Below, in pieces: positions 1-9,696 of a stretch of DNA of 64,000 nt. The notes under the pieces are model-generated. The model saw only the letters and a program-made list of their open reading frames with translations. It did no database searches and was not told the DNA's origin. This DNA is from Burkholderia sp. Bp9143 (GTDB lineage Bacteria > Pseudomonadota > Gammaproteobacteria > Burkholderiales > Burkholderiaceae). Position 1 is the stretch's first letter, and each line of letters starts with the position of its first letter. Position numbers and translations under genes: made by a program. The stretch lies in contig NZ_QTPO01000028.1 in assembly GCF_003853645.1 (NCBI RefSeq), forward strand, positions 1 through 64,000, in the 5' to 3' direction.

Positions 1-81
1 GAATCTGCGTTTTACCCCCGCTTCTGCTGGCGCCATTACGCCGCCCATCCCTGGCTCCTTTACGCCGCCCGTTGACACAGC

Positions 82-189
82 GAGATCGTCACGCGCGGAC
101 AGGCGCGGCAGTACATCGAGGAACTGATGCCGACGCTGCTGCAGGCGCGCGCGGCGCATCGACGCCGCAGGCATGGCGGGAAGCATCGT
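82..189 (+). other. Possible 3' remnant of a broken gene
   Basis: Frame 1 reads a protein-like C-terminal stretch (EIVTRGQARQYIEELMPTLL...) ending in TGA at 187-189. The same frame has a TGA at 73-75, and the codons before it (FYPRFCWRHYAAHPWLLYAA) also look coding. This could be the decayed or frameshifted end of a gene that enters from the left edge, or chance reading in GC-rich DNA. I do not recognise the family. Confidence 0.2.
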
Positions 190-210
190 TGAGGCGGCGG
201 GTGGCCGATC

Positions 211-260
211 GCTGACGGCTGACGGCTGACGGCTAGAGGCTGACGGCTAGAGGCTAGAGG
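211..260. repeat. Short tandem repeat of CTGACGG / CTAGAGG units
   Basis: The 50 bases are built from 7-base units ggctgac and ggctaga repeated in mixed order (three GCTGACG units, then alternating GGCTAGA and GGCTGAC). It lies in the spacer downstream of the minus-strand MFS gene. The units are direct, very short and without unique spacers, so this is a slippage-type repeat. Confidence 0.7.
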
Positions 261-323
261 CGAACGGCGGGCCTCCCGCGCCACGCCACGCGCGCCGACA
301 CCCGCGCGGCCAGCAACGCAGGA

Positions 324-1712
324 TCATACCGACTGCCGCGCGCGCTGCACGCTGACCGCCGACCCGGCCGCCCCCGCCAGCTGCACCGCCGCGCCGGCGA
401 ACATCGCCGCGCGCAAGCCTGCCGTGCCGCCATGCGCGGCCGCGAACAGTGTGCCGAGCACCGCGATCCCGAGCGTCGCGCCGGTCATCCGCGCGACGTT
501 GACGAGCGCGCTCGCGGTGCCCGAGCGCGCGGCATCCACCGCGCCGACGGCGACGGTCATCAGCGGCCCGGTCGCGATCCCCATGCCGAGCCCCGTCAAC
601 GCGAGCCCGATCTCGGCGCCGAGCAGGCCCGGCGAATCCGCCGACGCGCCGATCACCGCGAGCCCGCTCGCGATCACGGCGACACCGCCGGCCGTCGTCA
701 CCCGCGTGCCGACGCGCTCCGACAACGGCCCCGAGCACGGCGACACGGCGACGAACACGAGCGCCATCGGCAGCAGCGCGAGGCCCGCGCCGGTCGAGTC
801 GAGACGGCCGATGCTCTGCCACGTGAGCGGCAGCAGGAACAGCACGCCATACATCCCGAACGTCATGCCGGTGGTCGCGGCGATCGCGCCGCGAATCGCG
901 CCGAGCCGGAAGATGTCGAGCGGCACCAGCGCGGCCTCGCCGTGCCGCCGTTCGATCGCGACGAAGGCGACGAACGACGCGATCGCGCCACAGCCGGCGA
1001 TCGCACTGGCGACCGGCGTATCGCGGAACACGATCGCCGCATACGCGAGCGTGCCGAGCGCGAGCGCGCCGGCGACCTGCGCGCCACCGTCGACGTGCCG
1101 GCCGCGCGGATCGGACGACTCGGGCACCGAGGCAATCGCGAGCAGCATCGCCGCGATGCTCAGCGGCACGACCACGAAGAAGATGCTGCGCCAGCCGAAG
1201 TGCCGGATCAGTACGCCGCCGAGGGTCGGCCCGATCGCCATCGCGACGCCGTTGCACGCGGCCCAGATGCCGAGCGCCCGGCCGCGCTCGACCGGATCGC
1301 GCCATACGACGCGCACGATCGCGAGCGACGCCGGCAGCAGCAGCGCCGCGCCGACGCCGGCCAGCGCGCGTGCGCCGATCAGCACCGACACCGACGGCGC
1401 GAGCGCGCACAGCAGCGACGCGACGGTAAACACGGCCGTGCCGGCCATGAAGATGCGACGCCTGCCCAGCAGGTCGGCGAGCAGCCCGCCGGTCAGCAGC
1501 AGCACCGCGTACGTGAGGTTGTAGCTGTCGACCACCCATTGCAATGCGCCTACGCCGGCGTGGAAATACGTGCCGATCGTGCGCGTCGCGAGATTGACGA
1601 CAGCCGTGTCGACCTGCGCGACCAGCACGGCAAGGCACAGCGTCACGAGGGTCATGCCGCGGCGTTTGACGACGCGGTTGGCAAGCGCGGTGAGGTCTCC
1701 GGTATGGGCCAT
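324..1712 (-). CDS. MFS drug efflux transporter, DHA2 (EmrB/QacA) family
   Basis: Inner-membrane proton-coupled exporter of about 462 residues. The sequence is a run of hydrophobic helices consistent with 14 membrane segments. The DHA2 family motif D1 is visible as DTAVVNLA (residues 35-42), and the loop 2-3 motif A as GGLLADLLGRRR (75-86). A second ATG nine bases upstream (1721) is possible, but the Shine-Dalgarno AGGA lies 9 nt before the ATG at 1712 and only a base or two before the upstream one, so I chose 1712. No TetR or MarR regulator adjoins it. The substrate cannot be told; drug or small-organic export is the family role. Confidence 0.85.
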   Translation of the reverse strand: MAHTGDLTALANRVVKRRGMTLVTLCLAVLVAQVDTAVVNLATRTIGTYFHAGVGALQWVVDSYNLTYAVLLLTGGLLADLLGRRRIFMAGTAVFTVASLLCALAPSVSVLIGARALAGVGAALLLPASLAIVRVVWRDPVERGRALGIWAACNGVAMAIGPTLGGVLIRHFGWRSIFFVVVPLSIAAMLLAIASVPESSDPRGRHVDGGAQVAGALALGTLAYAAIVFRDTPVASAIAGCGAIASFVAFVAIERRHGEAALVPLDIFRLGAIRGAIAATTGMTFGMYGVLFLLPLTWQSIGRLDSTGAGLALLPMALVFVAVSPCSGPLSERVGTRVTTAGGVAVIASGLAVIGASADSPGLLGAEIGLALTGLGMGIATGPLMTVAVGAVDAARSGTASALVNVARMTGATLGIAVLGTLFAAAHGGTAGLRAAMFAGAAVQLAGAAGSAVSVQRARQSV

Positions 1713-1842
1713 GGGCGACATTCCTAGACGGGGGATCGTGCGAGGTTAAGCGCCGCCTGCCGCCAGCGTGGTGTCAGCAGGCGAGGGCAGCAGGCGCGCA
1801 AGCGGCGTGCCCGTGCGTATCCCGATCCGATGCGCCGGCAAG

Positions 1843-1866
1843 AAAAAACGGGGCTTGCGCCCCGTT
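1843..1866 (-). terminator. Rho-independent terminator of the minus-strand meta-cleavage operon
   Basis: An 8-bp stem AACGGGGC / GCCCCGTT with a TTGC loop (1847-1866) is followed, on the minus strand, by a T-run (the A-run at 1843-1848 on the plus strand). It sits 37 bases beyond the aldolase stop codon. Confidence 0.8.
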
Positions 1867-1902
1867 CCTTGCCGCTTCCCGATCAAGACCGATCGCGATC
1901 GA

Positions 1903-2934
1903 TCAGGCCGCCACCGCCCGTGCCCGCGCCATCGTCAGCGCCGCATCCTCGATCATGTCCTCCTGCCCGCCGACGAGCCGCTGCCGGCCGAGTTCGACGA
2001 GGATGTCGCGCGCCGGAATCCCGTATTTCGCTTCCGCACGCTTCGCGAACAGCAGGAACGACGAGTAGACGCCCGCGTAGCCGAGCGTCAGCGCATCGCG
2101 GTCGAGGCGAATCGGCGCGTCCATGATCGGCACGACGAGATCCTCGGCCACGTCGGAAATCGCGAACACGTCGACGCCGGTCTCGATCCCCATCCGGTCG
2201 CACACCGCGACGAACACTTCCATCGGCGTATTGCCCGCGCCCGCACCAAGGCCGGCCGCGGCCGCGTCGATCCGGTTCGCGCCGGCGGCGACCGCCGCGA
2301 CCGAGTTCGCGACGCCCATCGCGAGGTTATGGTGGCCGTGGAAGCCGAGTTCCGTTTCCGGCTTCAGCGCGGCGCGCACCTGGCCGATCCGCGCGGTCAC
2401 GTCGTCGGGCAGCATGTGGCCGGCCGAATCGGTGATGTAGATGCAGTTCGCGCCGTACGACTCCATCAGCTTCGCCTGCACGACGAGCTGCTCGGGCGAT
2501 GACATGTGCGCCATCATCAGGAATCCGACCGTATCGAGGCCGAGCGTGCGCGCAAGGCCGATATGCTGTTCCGACACGTCCGCCTCGGTGCAGTGCGTCG
2601 CGACGCGGATCGTGCCGACGCCGAGTGCGTGGGCCATGCGCAGGTGCTCGACGGTGCCGATGCCGGGCAGCAGCAGCGCCGACACCTTCGCCTGCTTCAG
2701 TTCCGGAATCACGGCGCTCAGGTACGCCTCGTCGGTGTGCGCGGGGAAACCGTAGTTGACGGACGCGCCGCCGAGCCCGTCGCCGTGCGTGACCTCGATC
2801 AGCGGCACGCCGGCCGCATCGAGCCCGCGCGCGATGTTGCGCATCTGGTCGAGCGTGATCTGGTGACGTTTCGGGTGCATCCCGTCGCGCAGCGACATGT
2901 CGTGGACGGTGATCTTCTTGCCTGCAAGTGACAT
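1903..2934 (-). CDS. mhpE: 4-hydroxy-2-oxovalerate aldolase
   Basis: Divalent-metal-dependent class II aldolase that splits 4-hydroxy-2-oxovalerate into pyruvate and acetaldehyde. It is 343 residues, normal for the BphI/DmpG/MhpE family. The HMGL-like barrel has the catalytic R16-D17 in SLRDGMH and the metal-binding HGHHN motif (His199 and His201), with a C-terminal communication domain. In this family the enzyme forms a channelling complex with the acylating acetaldehyde dehydrogenase, and that gene lies immediately upstream, 16 bases away. It is the last gene of the run and is followed by a terminator. Symbols vary between pathways (bphI, dmpG, tesG); mhpE is used generically. Confidence 0.95.
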   Translation of the reverse strand: MSLAGKKITVHDMSLRDGMHPKRHQITLDQMRNIARGLDAAGVPLIEVTHGDGLGGASVNYGFPAHTDEAYLSAVIPELKQAKVSALLLPGIGTVEHLRMAHALGVGTIRVATHCTEADVSEQHIGLARTLGLDTVGFLMMAHMSSPEQLVVQAKLMESYGANCIYITDSAGHMLPDDVTARIGQVRAALKPETELGFHGHHNLAMGVANSVAAVAAGANRIDAAAAGLGAGAGNTPMEVFVAVCDRMGIETGVDVFAISDVAEDLVVPIMDAPIRLDRDALTLGYAGVYSSFLLFAKRAEAKYGIPARDILVELGRQRLVGGQEDMIEDAALTMARARAVAA

Positions 2935-2950
2935 CGTGTGACTCCTCGGC

Positions 2951-3850
2951 TCAAGCGGTGGCGGCCGTCGCGGCCAGCATCTGTTCGGCGAAACGCTCGG
3001 CCGTGGCGGCCGCGGCGGCGGTCATGATGTCGAGGTTGCCCGCGTACTTCGGCAGGTAGTCGCCGAGCCCCTCGACTTCCATGAACACCGACACGCGGTT
3101 GCCGTCGAACACCGGGCCGTTCTTCAGCGTGTAGCCGGGCACGTAGCGCTGCACTTCCTTGACCATCGCATGCACCGACGCCGTGATCGCGTCGACGTCG
3201 GGCGGGCCGTCGGTCAGGCAGTGGATCGTGTCGCGCATGATCAGCGGCGGCTCGGCCGGGTTGATCACGATGATCGCCTTGCCCTTGCGCGCGCCGCCGA
3301 CCTGTTCGATCGCGCCGGACGTCGTGCGCGTGAATTCGTCGATGTTCTTGCGCGTGCCGGGGCCGACCGAGCGCGACGATACCGTTGCGACGATCTCGCC
3401 GTACGCGACCGGCTGCACGCGCGACACCGCGTACACCATCGGGATCGTCGCCTGGCCGCCGCAGGTCACCATGTTCACGTTCATTTGCGCGCTGTCGAGA
3501 TGCGCGTCGAGGTTCACCGGCGGCACGCAGTACGGCCCAATCGCGGCGGGCGTCAGGTCGATCATCTTCACGCCGAGCGCGGTGAGCTTGTCGGAGTTGT
3601 CGCGGTGCACGTAGGCGGAGGTCGCGTCGAACGCGATGCGGATGTCGTCGGCGGCGACGTGCGGCAGCAGTCCGTCGACGCCCTGGTCGGTGGTCTTCAG
3701 GCCGAATTCGCGGGCCCGCGCGAGGCCGTCGGACGCCGGGTCGACGCCGACCATCCACACGGGCTCGAGCACCGTCGAGCGGCGCAGCTTGTACAGCAGG
3801 TCGGTGCCGATGTTGCCGGGCCCGATCAGTGCGCATTTGATTTTCTTCAT
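2951..3850 (-). CDS. mhpF: Acetaldehyde dehydrogenase (acylating)
   Basis: Oxidises acetaldehyde to acetyl-CoA with NAD+ and CoA. The protein has 299 residues. It has an N-terminal Rossmann motif GPGNIGTD (10-17) and the catalytic Cys130 in NMVTCGGQA, both diagnostic of the BphJ/DmpF/MhpF family. The start at 3850 is preceded by a strong AAAGGAGC ribosome-binding site. The reading frame stays open upstream, but that extension antisenses the hydratase and is not expected to be translated. It is the partner of the downstream aldolase, receiving its acetaldehyde through a protein tunnel in characterised homologues. Confidence 0.96.
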   Translation of the reverse strand: MKKIKCALIGPGNIGTDLLYKLRRSTVLEPVWMVGVDPASDGLARAREFGLKTTDQGVDGLLPHVAADDIRIAFDATSAYVHRDNSDKLTALGVKMIDLTPAAIGPYCVPPVNLDAHLDSAQMNVNMVTCGGQATIPMVYAVSRVQPVAYGEIVATVSSRSVGPGTRKNIDEFTRTTSGAIEQVGGARKGKAIIVINPAEPPLIMRDTIHCLTDGPPDVDAITASVHAMVKEVQRYVPGYTLKNGPVFDGNRVSVFMEVEGLGDYLPKYAGNLDIMTAAAAATAERFAEQMLAATAATA

Positions 3851-3864
3851 CACGAATTGCTCCT

Positions 3865-4647
3865 TTAGATAAAGCGGACGTCGCAACTGCCGATGCCGGA
3901 GATGTGCATCGACAGCGCGTCGCCGGCCGTGACCGGAATCAGTTTCGCGAGCGAGCCGGACAGCACGATCTCGCCCGCAAGCAGCGGCACGTCGTATGCG
4001 GCGAGGGTGTTCGCGAGCCACGCGACCGCGTCGGCGGGATGGCCGAGCGCCGCATCGCCGCGGCCTTGCGCGACGGGCTCGCCGTTCTTCTCGATCGTCA
4101 TCTCGCACGCGGCGAGATCGAGCGTGCGCGGATCGACGCGCGCATCGCCGAGCACGTACACGCCGCACGACGCGTTGTCGGCGACGGTGTCCTCGATGCG
4201 GATCGCCCAGTCGCGGATGCGCGAGTCGACGATCTCGAAGCAGGGGGCGACCGCGGCCGTCGCGGCGATCACGTCGGTGCGGTCGATGCCGGGGCCGCGC
4301 AGGTCGCGCGCCAGGATGAACGCGATCTCGCCTTCGGCACGCGGCGCGATCAGCGACTCGGTGGCGATCGCCTCGCCGGCCGCGTAGTGCATGCCGGACA
4401 GCAGGATGCCGAAATCGGGCTGGCGCACGTTCAGCATGTCCTGCACGGCCTGGCTCGTCACGCCGATCTTCTTGCCGACCACCGATTCGCCGCGTTCCAC
4501 GCGGCGTTCGATGAAGCGTTGCTGGATCCGGTACGCATCGTCGAGGGACAGCCGGCGCGGCCGCCCCGACAGCGGCGCGACCGGCGCGCGGGAGTGCCAC
4601 GCGGCATACAGCTCGTCGCCGAGCGTCGCATGCAAGCGGTTGGACAT
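3865..4647 (-). CDS. mhpD: 2-oxopent-4-enoate hydratase
   Basis: Adds water to 2-hydroxypenta-2,4-dienoate to give 4-hydroxy-2-oxovalerate. At 260 residues it matches the MhpD/DmpE/BphH hydratases of the fumarylacetoacetate-hydrolase fold. [12 protein letters not shown] near residue 60 and the acidic metal-site stretch EGEIAFIL near 105 are typical. It is the first of the three lower meta-cleavage genes, and the 14-base gap to the dehydrogenase indicates co-transcription. A homologous decarboxylase (DmpH type) is the main alternative, but the gene order hydratase-dehydrogenase-aldolase favours the hydratase. Confidence 0.9.
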   Translation of the reverse strand: MSNRLHATLGDELYAAWHSRAPVAPLSGRPRRLSLDDAYRIQQRFIERRVERGESVVGKKIGVTSQAVQDMLNVRQPDFGILLSGMHYAAGEAIATESLIAPRAEGEIAFILARDLRGPGIDRTDVIAATAAVAPCFEIVDSRIRDWAIRIEDTVADNASCGVYVLGDARVDPRTLDLAACEMTIEKNGEPVAQGRGDAALGHPADAVAWLANTLAAYDVPLLAGEIVLSGSLAKLIPVTAGDALSMHISGIGSCDVRFI

Positions 4648-4665
4648 GGTAGGGCCCTCGAATGG

Positions 4666-4688
4666 AAAAGGCCGCCGTCTGGGGCGGC
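4666..4688 (-). terminator. Small hairpin with T-run between DUF1329 gene and hydratase
   Basis: On the minus strand a GCCGCC/GGCGGC stem with a 6-base loop (4671-4688) is followed by CTTTTCC. It lies in the 91-base gap after the DUF1329 stop and could attenuate or end transcription before the hydratase. The stem is short, so full termination is uncertain. Confidence 0.45.
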
Positions 4689-4738
4689 GTCGTGCGCCGA
4701 GGGGTGGCCCCCCGGCGCTGGTTCGGAGACGGTACGCG

Positions 4739-6121
4739 TCAGTTGCCCGAGCTGCGGATTCCGTCCGGCGAGAAGTACGCCTCGGTGAACTGCGGGCTGT
4801 TGTCGAGCTTCGGCATCGGACCTTCGTTGGTCAGGCGGTCGGCCATGTACGCGCCGGAGACGAGGTCGTGATAGAACACGACGCCCGGATAGAACGTCTT
4901 CGCATCGAACGCGTAGAGCGTCGTGGCGACGTTGGTGCGCCAGAGCTGGCCGCGCGCGTCATAGTTGTCGGCGAGCAGCGTGATCCACGAATCCTCGTCG
5001 AGGTACAGCACGCGCTTCGCGTACTGGTGGCGATAGCCGTTCTTCAGCGTCGCCTGGAGCACCCACACGCGGTGCAGCTCGTAGCGGATGTAGGACGGGT
5101 TCTCGTGGCCCTTGCCCAGCAGTTCGCCGTACTTGACCGCGCTGTCCATCGCCTTGTAGTTGTCGTACGGCACGTAGATCTCGCGCTTGCCGAGGATCTT
5201 CCACTCGTAGCGGTCGCCCGAGCCGTTGAAGAGACGGTCGTCGTCGACGGTGCGGAAGCCGCCCGGGCCCATCGGCTGGTCGTAGCCGTACTCGGGCGCC
5301 TGCCGCACGCGCCGCGTGCCGGGGTTGTACATCCACGTGCGCGACGCGTTGTCCGCGCCGGCCTTGTCCCAGTTCGTGAACGACAGGATCAGCGAGCCGC
5401 GGTCCGACAGCGGCAGGTCGGTGGCGACGCGCGCGTAGGTGTGGTTGTTCAGGTCGCTCTTCACGTCGTACTTGCCGACGTTGCGCGGCGAGTAGATGTC
5501 ATAGCGCACCTTGCCCCATGCGATGTTGCCGTCGGAATAGACGACCGCCTGGTCGTAGGTCGCCTGTTCGGTGCCGATCGCCGACGACATGCGCTGGTTC
5601 CACAGCAGTTCGGCCGCGGTCTTGGGGAGCGGGTACGGCACCTGCGGCGGCGCGTTGGTGAGCCCGTTCGCGTCGGACGTCATCGTCGAATCGGGCGCAT
5701 ACGTGCGGATATCCTTGTAGACGGCATCCGTGTAGCGGAAGTCGCGATGGCTCGGGTAGACGTTGATCTTGAACGTGGCCGGGTAGCGCTTGAACATCGC
5801 CTTCTGGCCGTCCGTCAGGTGCTCCGCGTACTGCGCCATGTTCTCGGCGGTGATCGTCGCGACCGGCTTCTCGCTCGCGAACGGATCGGGGTAGCGGCCG
5901 CCGCGCTTGTACTGCACGTCGGGCGGCGTGCCGAGCCACTTGCCCGACCACTCGGGCACGCCGCTGTCCTTGCTGGCGGCGCGCACCGCGCCCATCGGCG
6001 TGAGCGTGCCGTCGAGCGCCTTCAGGTCATCCGGCGTGACCTTCGGGAACGACGCCGTCGCGACGAGCGCGCACGCGGCCATCACCGACGCGCGCAGGAG
6101 GGGGAGACGAGTTCGTTTCAT
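4739..6121 (-). CDS. DUF1329 outer-membrane lipid-sorting-like protein
   Basis: The protein has 460 residues. An N-terminal signal peptide (MKRTRLPLLRASVMAACALV...) leads into a mature beta-rich domain of the LolA/LolB-like DUF1329 family. The start at 6121 is taken because the signal peptide begins there; the upstream extension antisenses the DUF1302 gene. DUF1329 genes are repeatedly found next to DUF1302 genes in clusters for hydrophobic substrates such as steroids, alkanes and aromatics. A role in handling or uptake of a hydrophobic substrate at the outer membrane is inferred from this, not shown. It lies 41 bases downstream of the DUF1302 gene. Confidence 0.85.
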   Translation of the reverse strand: MKRTRLPLLRASVMAACALVATASFPKVTPDDLKALDGTLTPMGAVRAASKDSGVPEWSGKWLGTPPDVQYKRGGRYPDPFASEKPVATITAENMAQYAEHLTDGQKAMFKRYPATFKINVYPSHRDFRYTDAVYKDIRTYAPDSTMTSDANGLTNAPPQVPYPLPKTAAELLWNQRMSSAIGTEQATYDQAVVYSDGNIAWGKVRYDIYSPRNVGKYDVKSDLNNHTYARVATDLPLSDRGSLILSFTNWDKAGADNASRTWMYNPGTRRVRQAPEYGYDQPMGPGGFRTVDDDRLFNGSGDRYEWKILGKREIYVPYDNYKAMDSAVKYGELLGKGHENPSYIRYELHRVWVLQATLKNGYRHQYAKRVLYLDEDSWITLLADNYDARGQLWRTNVATTLYAFDAKTFYPGVVFYHDLVSGAYMADRLTNEGPMPKLDNSPQFTEAYFSPDGIRSSGN

Positions 6122-6162
6122 GACAAATCCTCTTCTTGCTGGGTGACGAGCGGCCGGGCCGC

Positions 6163-7728
6163 TCAGAAGTGGTAGGTCGCCGTGGCGAGCACGTAGTCGC
6201 GATCCGACAGCGGACGCGTGACCGGGTTGGGCGAACCGAGGAACTTGGCGTAGACGATCGACAGCTGCAGGTTGCTCAGGCGCGTGAACGTCACGCCGGC
6301 CGTCACGCGGTGATCGCCCTGGCCCGTCAGCGAGCCGAGCGCGCCGGCGAGCGGCGACGTGCCGGTCAGGTCGTGCGTGTAGGTCAGCGGCACGTCGAGG
6401 TCCCAGCCGTTGAACACGTTCTTGTAGCTGAGCGTCCACGCGATCTCCATCGCGAGCGCATTACGGGAGTTGGTGAGCGTCGTCGAGCCGTCGAGCTCGG
6501 AGATGCTGCCCGCATGCACGTAGGTCAGTTCGGCGATCAGCGATTGCGAGCTCGCGAGGAAACTCGGCCCGATCGAGTAGATGCCCGACAGGTTGGTCTG
6601 CAGTACGTTCGCGCGCGTCGACTGCGGGCCGGTCGGCGTGTTGACGAGCACGGCCGCGCCCTGGCGGTACGACACTTCGCCCGCGACGTTCACCGGGCCG
6701 ACCTGCGTCGAGAAGCTCGCGCCGGTCAGCTTGATGTTGCTGAAATACTTTTGCTGGTACTGGAGCATCGGGAAGAACGTCGTGACGACGCTCGGGTTCA
6801 TGTCGTTGTAGTGCAGGTGGTACAGGCCGAGCTCGGTGTCGCCGAGTACGCGAAAGCGCGCGCCGATACCCCACTGGTTGCGTGCGCTCGGCTTGTCGTC
6901 GGGACCGCGCGGAATGATCATGCCGCCCGGGCCGATGATGAATTGCGCACCCGGGCCCGTCACGTCGGAATAGCTCCAGTACGTGCCGGGCGCGGTCAGC
7001 CGGTTCTGCTGGTACGAGAACTGGTAATAGCCGAGCAGGCTGAAGTTCGGCGTGATCTGCCATTGCGTCGAGATCTGCGGCACCGGCAGCAGGATGTCCT
7101 TCACCTCGGCGCCGGCCATGTAGGACTTGGTCGCATCGGCAGGCCCCTGGGCGCCCGCGATGTTCGGGAAGAACAGGCTTTCGCCCCACGCGACCACCTG
7201 GTCGCCGACCTTCACGTTCAGGCTCGTCGAGCCGAGATGGAACGTGTTGTACGCATACGCGGCGAGCAGCGTCGTATGGCCGCCCGACCAGTAGCGCGCG
7301 TCGCTCGTGAAGTTGTTGTACTGGCCCGACTGGTTCACCGTGCCCGGCGCGTCGTTGTAGTTCGGGCGGTGATAGGCCTGGTCGTAGAACGTGTTCGCGC
7401 GGACGAACACGCCCCAGTCGTCGTGCTTCAGGTTCACTTCGCCGAGCAGGCTGACCTGGTTCTCGATCAGCTTGTTCTTCGCGAAGTTGCGGTCGCCGTC
7501 GTCGCCGTTGATGTTCGCGGGCGTCAGCAGATTGCCGCTCGGCGCACGCGTGCGCATGCCGAGGCCGTAACTCAGCGTGAACGTGTAGTCCAGCGTCGTG
7601 TCGGCGCCAAGGTCGATCGTGCTGCCGGCGTGCGCGTTGGGAACGGCGCACGTCAGCAGCGCGGCGGCCAGCGTCGACAGCGTGGCGGTGGCCCGCTTGT
7701 CGGTACGGCGCGAAATCCGTTGATGCAT
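6163..7728 (-). CDS. DUF1302 outer-membrane protein
   Basis: The protein has 521 residues with a cleavable signal peptide ending near AHA-GS (about residue 34). The rest is rich in alternating aromatic and polar strands and ends in a terminal aromatic, TATYHF, as outer-membrane beta-barrels do. The DUF1302 family is the usual partner of DUF1329 and is thought to form an outer-membrane channel for hydrophobic compounds. It heads the minus-strand run that continues into the meta-cleavage genes, so substrate entry and ring-fragment breakdown may be one unit. Confidence 0.85.
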   Translation of the reverse strand: MHQRISRRTDKRATATLSTLAAALLTCAVPNAHAGSTIDLGADTTLDYTFTLSYGLGMRTRAPSGNLLTPANINGDDGDRNFAKNKLIENQVSLLGEVNLKHDDWGVFVRANTFYDQAYHRPNYNDAPGTVNQSGQYNNFTSDARYWSGGHTTLLAAYAYNTFHLGSTSLNVKVGDQVVAWGESLFFPNIAGAQGPADATKSYMAGAEVKDILLPVPQISTQWQITPNFSLLGYYQFSYQQNRLTAPGTYWSYSDVTGPGAQFIIGPGGMIIPRGPDDKPSARNQWGIGARFRVLGDTELGLYHLHYNDMNPSVVTTFFPMLQYQQKYFSNIKLTGASFSTQVGPVNVAGEVSYRQGAAVLVNTPTGPQSTRANVLQTNLSGIYSIGPSFLASSQSLIAELTYVHAGSISELDGSTTLTNSRNALAMEIAWTLSYKNVFNGWDLDVPLTYTHDLTGTSPLAGALGSLTGQGDHRVTAGVTFTRLSNLQLSIVYAKFLGSPNPVTRPLSDRDYVLATATYHF

Positions 7729-7879
7729 GGTGTCTCCTCTGGGGGTATCGACGACGGTCGACTGTGGTTGTCGTGAGAGGCAGAGTAGGGAGATCGCGGT
7801 AGCAGGGAATCGTCAAAATGAACTAGATGACTTCCCTAGGACTGGAAACGATCGACCGACACCGCTTGCGCGTTCTGGG

Positions 7880-8659
7880 TTATCGCGTGTCCGCTTGTGC
7901 CGCCGACAGGAACGCGGGCCGTTCGCCGCCGCCGTCGAGCCGAAGGTTCGCGCCCGACGTGTACGACGCGTCCGGCGACGCGAGGAACAGGCATGCCGAC
8001 GCGACGTCGTCGGGCGTCGCGAGCCGTCCGGCGGGAATCGTCGCGCGGATCGCGTCGAGCGCCGCGTCGTCGCCGTAATGGCCTTCGGTCGCCGATTCCG
8101 TCTGCACGAGGCTCGGGCTGATCGCGCACACGCGCACGCGCGGCGCCCACTCGACGGCAAGCGACGTGACCGCGTTGACGAGGCCGGCCTTCGCGGCGCC
8201 GTAGGCCGCGGTGCCGGGCGACGGCCGCGACGCGCTGACGCTCGCGATGAACAGCATCACGCCGCCGTGCGGCTGCGGCTGCATGATCGCGTTCACGCGC
8301 TGCGCGAGCTGCAGCGGCGCGATCAGGTTCAGCCGCACGATCGATTCGGTGAAGCGCGGCGATGCATCGGCCGCGAGCACGAATGGCGAGCCGCCCGCGT
8401 TGTTGACGAGCACGTCGAGGCCGCCGGTCGCATCGCGTATCGTCGCGAGCATCGCGTCGACCTGCTCGATGTCGCGCAGGTCGGCCGCGATGAAGCTGGC
8501 CATGCGGCCGCCGGCCGAAGGCGGCGTGTCGGGCGCGCTGCGTCCGCATACGAACACGCGCGCACCCGCCGCGAGAAACCGCTCGGCGATGCGCCGCCCG
8601 ATGCCCTTGGTGCCGCCCGTCACGAGCACCGTCTTGCCGCTGTAGTCGAATCCGTTCAT
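7880..8659 (-). CDS. SDR family oxidoreductase
   Basis: Classical short-chain dehydrogenase/reductase of 259 residues. It has the cofactor motif TGGTKGIG (14-21), the NNAG motif (87-90) and the catalytic Ser140-Tyr153-Lys157 with normal spacing. The ATG at 8659 has GGAGG eight bases upstream; the frame continues further but without a ribosome-binding site. Arg40 after strand 2 hints at NADP(H), but this is inference. It is divergent from the hydrolase operon and upstream of the DUF1302 gene, so it probably oxidises or reduces an alcohol/ketone intermediate of the same pathway. Confidence 0.9.
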   Translation of the reverse strand: MNGFDYSGKTVLVTGGTKGIGRRIAERFLAAGARVFVCGRSAPDTPPSAGGRMASFIAADLRDIEQVDAMLATIRDATGGLDVLVNNAGGSPFVLAADASPRFTESIVRLNLIAPLQLAQRVNAIMQPQPHGGVMLFIASVSASRPSPGTAAYGAAKAGLVNAVTSLAVEWAPRVRVCAISPSLVQTESATEGHYGDDAALDAIRATIPAGRLATPDDVASACLFLASPDASYTSGANLRLDGGGERPAFLSAAQADTR

Positions 8660-8682
8660 CGTCTGCCTCCGTTTCGGTGGCC

Positions 8683-8719
8683 CGATGATAGGAACAAGCG
8701 CGCGCGGCTTCGTAGTCTG
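8683..8719 (-). promoter_or_regulatory. Promoter-like element shared with the 33.1-kb operon
   Basis: On the minus strand the sequence reads CAGAC, then 16 bases, then CTTGTTCCTATCATCG, 23 bases before the SDR start. The same arrangement (CAGAC, 16 bases, CTTCGTTCCTACCATCG) occurs at 33137-33174, 25 bases before another minus-strand catabolic gene. TATCAT/TACCAT would serve as a -10 box. Confidence 0.45.
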
Positions 8720-8797
8720 AAAGGATGATGCCGGCCGGCGCCGGCGGCGCAATCATCGTGTCAAGCAGCCATCGACCGACGAAGGAGACAACCCGCG

Positions 8798-9634
8798 ATG
8801 ACGACCCCCACGACGCCGCCGGCCGGCATCTTCACCGACGTACCGGGCGGCCTGCGCCTGCATCATTTCGAGGCGGGCGAAGGCCGGCCGGTGGTGTTCA
8901 TCCACGGCAGCGGCCCGGGCGCCAGCGGTTTCAGCAACTTCAAGCACAACTACCCCGCGTTCGCGGCCGCCGGCCATCGCGCGATCGTCGTCGACCTGCC
9001 GGGCTACGGGCAGTCGTCGAAACCGTCCGACGTCGCCTACACGCTCGATTTCTTTGTCGGCGCGCTGCACGCGCAGCTGTCCGCGCTCGGCATCGGGCCG
9101 GCGGTGCTGCTCGGCAACTCGCTCGGCGGCGCGATCGCGCTGAAATACGCACTCGATTACCCCGACGCGGTCGATGGCCTGATCATGATGGCGCCGGGCG
9201 GCGTCGAGGATCGCGACACCTATTTCCGGATGGAAGGAATCCAGCGGATGGTGAAGCTGTTCACCAATCGCCAGATGAATGACGACACCATGCGCGAGCT
9301 GCTGACGCTGCTGGTGCACGATCCCGCGATCGTCACCGACGCGCTCGTCGCCGAGCGGATGAAGGTGTGCGTCGAGCAGCCGACTGAAGTGCTGTCGACG
9401 ATGAGCGTGCCGAACCTGACGGGCGCGCTCGGTGATCTGCGCTGCCCGGTGCTCGGTTTCTGGGGCACGGACGACCGCTTCAATCCGGTCGGCGGCGCGC
9501 TGACGTTCCTCGAACGCTGCCGCGACGCGCGCTTCGTGTTGATGAATCGGTGCGGCCACTGGGTCATGGTGGAGCACGCCGATTACTTCAATCGGGAATG
9601 CCTTGATTTTCTTGCGGCGCCGGATGCGCGATAA
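8798..9634 (+). CDS. Alpha/beta hydrolase, meta-cleavage-product hydrolase type
   Basis: The protein has 278 residues, normal for carbon-carbon bond hydrolases of the BphD/MhpC/HsaD family. It has the oxyanion-hole motif HGSGPGASG (36-44), the nucleophile Ser108 in GNSLGG, an acid at Asp225/226 in WGTDDRF, and His254 in the CGHW motif typical of this subfamily. Such enzymes split ring-cleavage products into a carboxylic acid and 2-hydroxypenta-2,4-dienoate, which is the substrate of the hydratase at 3865-4647. It is first in a plus-strand operon with an SDR, EtfBA and a hexapeptide protein. An ester hydrolase is the alternative. Confidence 0.85.
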   Translation: MTTPTTPPAGIFTDVPGGLRLHHFEAGEGRPVVFIHGSGPGASGFSNFKHNYPAFAAAGHRAIVVDLPGYGQSSKPSDVAYTLDFFVGALHAQLSALGIGPAVLLGNSLGGAIALKYALDYPDAVDGLIMMAPGGVEDRDTYFRMEGIQRMVKLFTNRQMNDDTMRELLTLLVHDPAIVTDALVAERMKVCVEQPTEVLSTMSVPNLTGALGDLRCPVLGFWGTDDRFNPVGGALTFLERCRDARFVLMNRCGHWVMVEHADYFNRECLDFLAAPDAR

Positions 9635-9696
9635 CGCCGGATGCCGATGAAGACCGGCCCGATCGAGGCCGGTCCGCCTGATTAAACGGAGACGCA

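Noticed and set aside
211-260. Repeats that might suggest a CRISPR array
   Set aside because: Units are 7 bases, directly adjacent and without spacers; this is a simple tandem repeat.
432-1727. Long plus-strand open frame opposite the MFS gene
   Set aside because: Arginine/alanine/histidine-rich antisense frame produced by high GC; no family resemblance, and the minus strand encodes a clear transporter. The same applies to the many long antisense frames elsewhere, such as opposite pckG, aceA and the TonB receptors.
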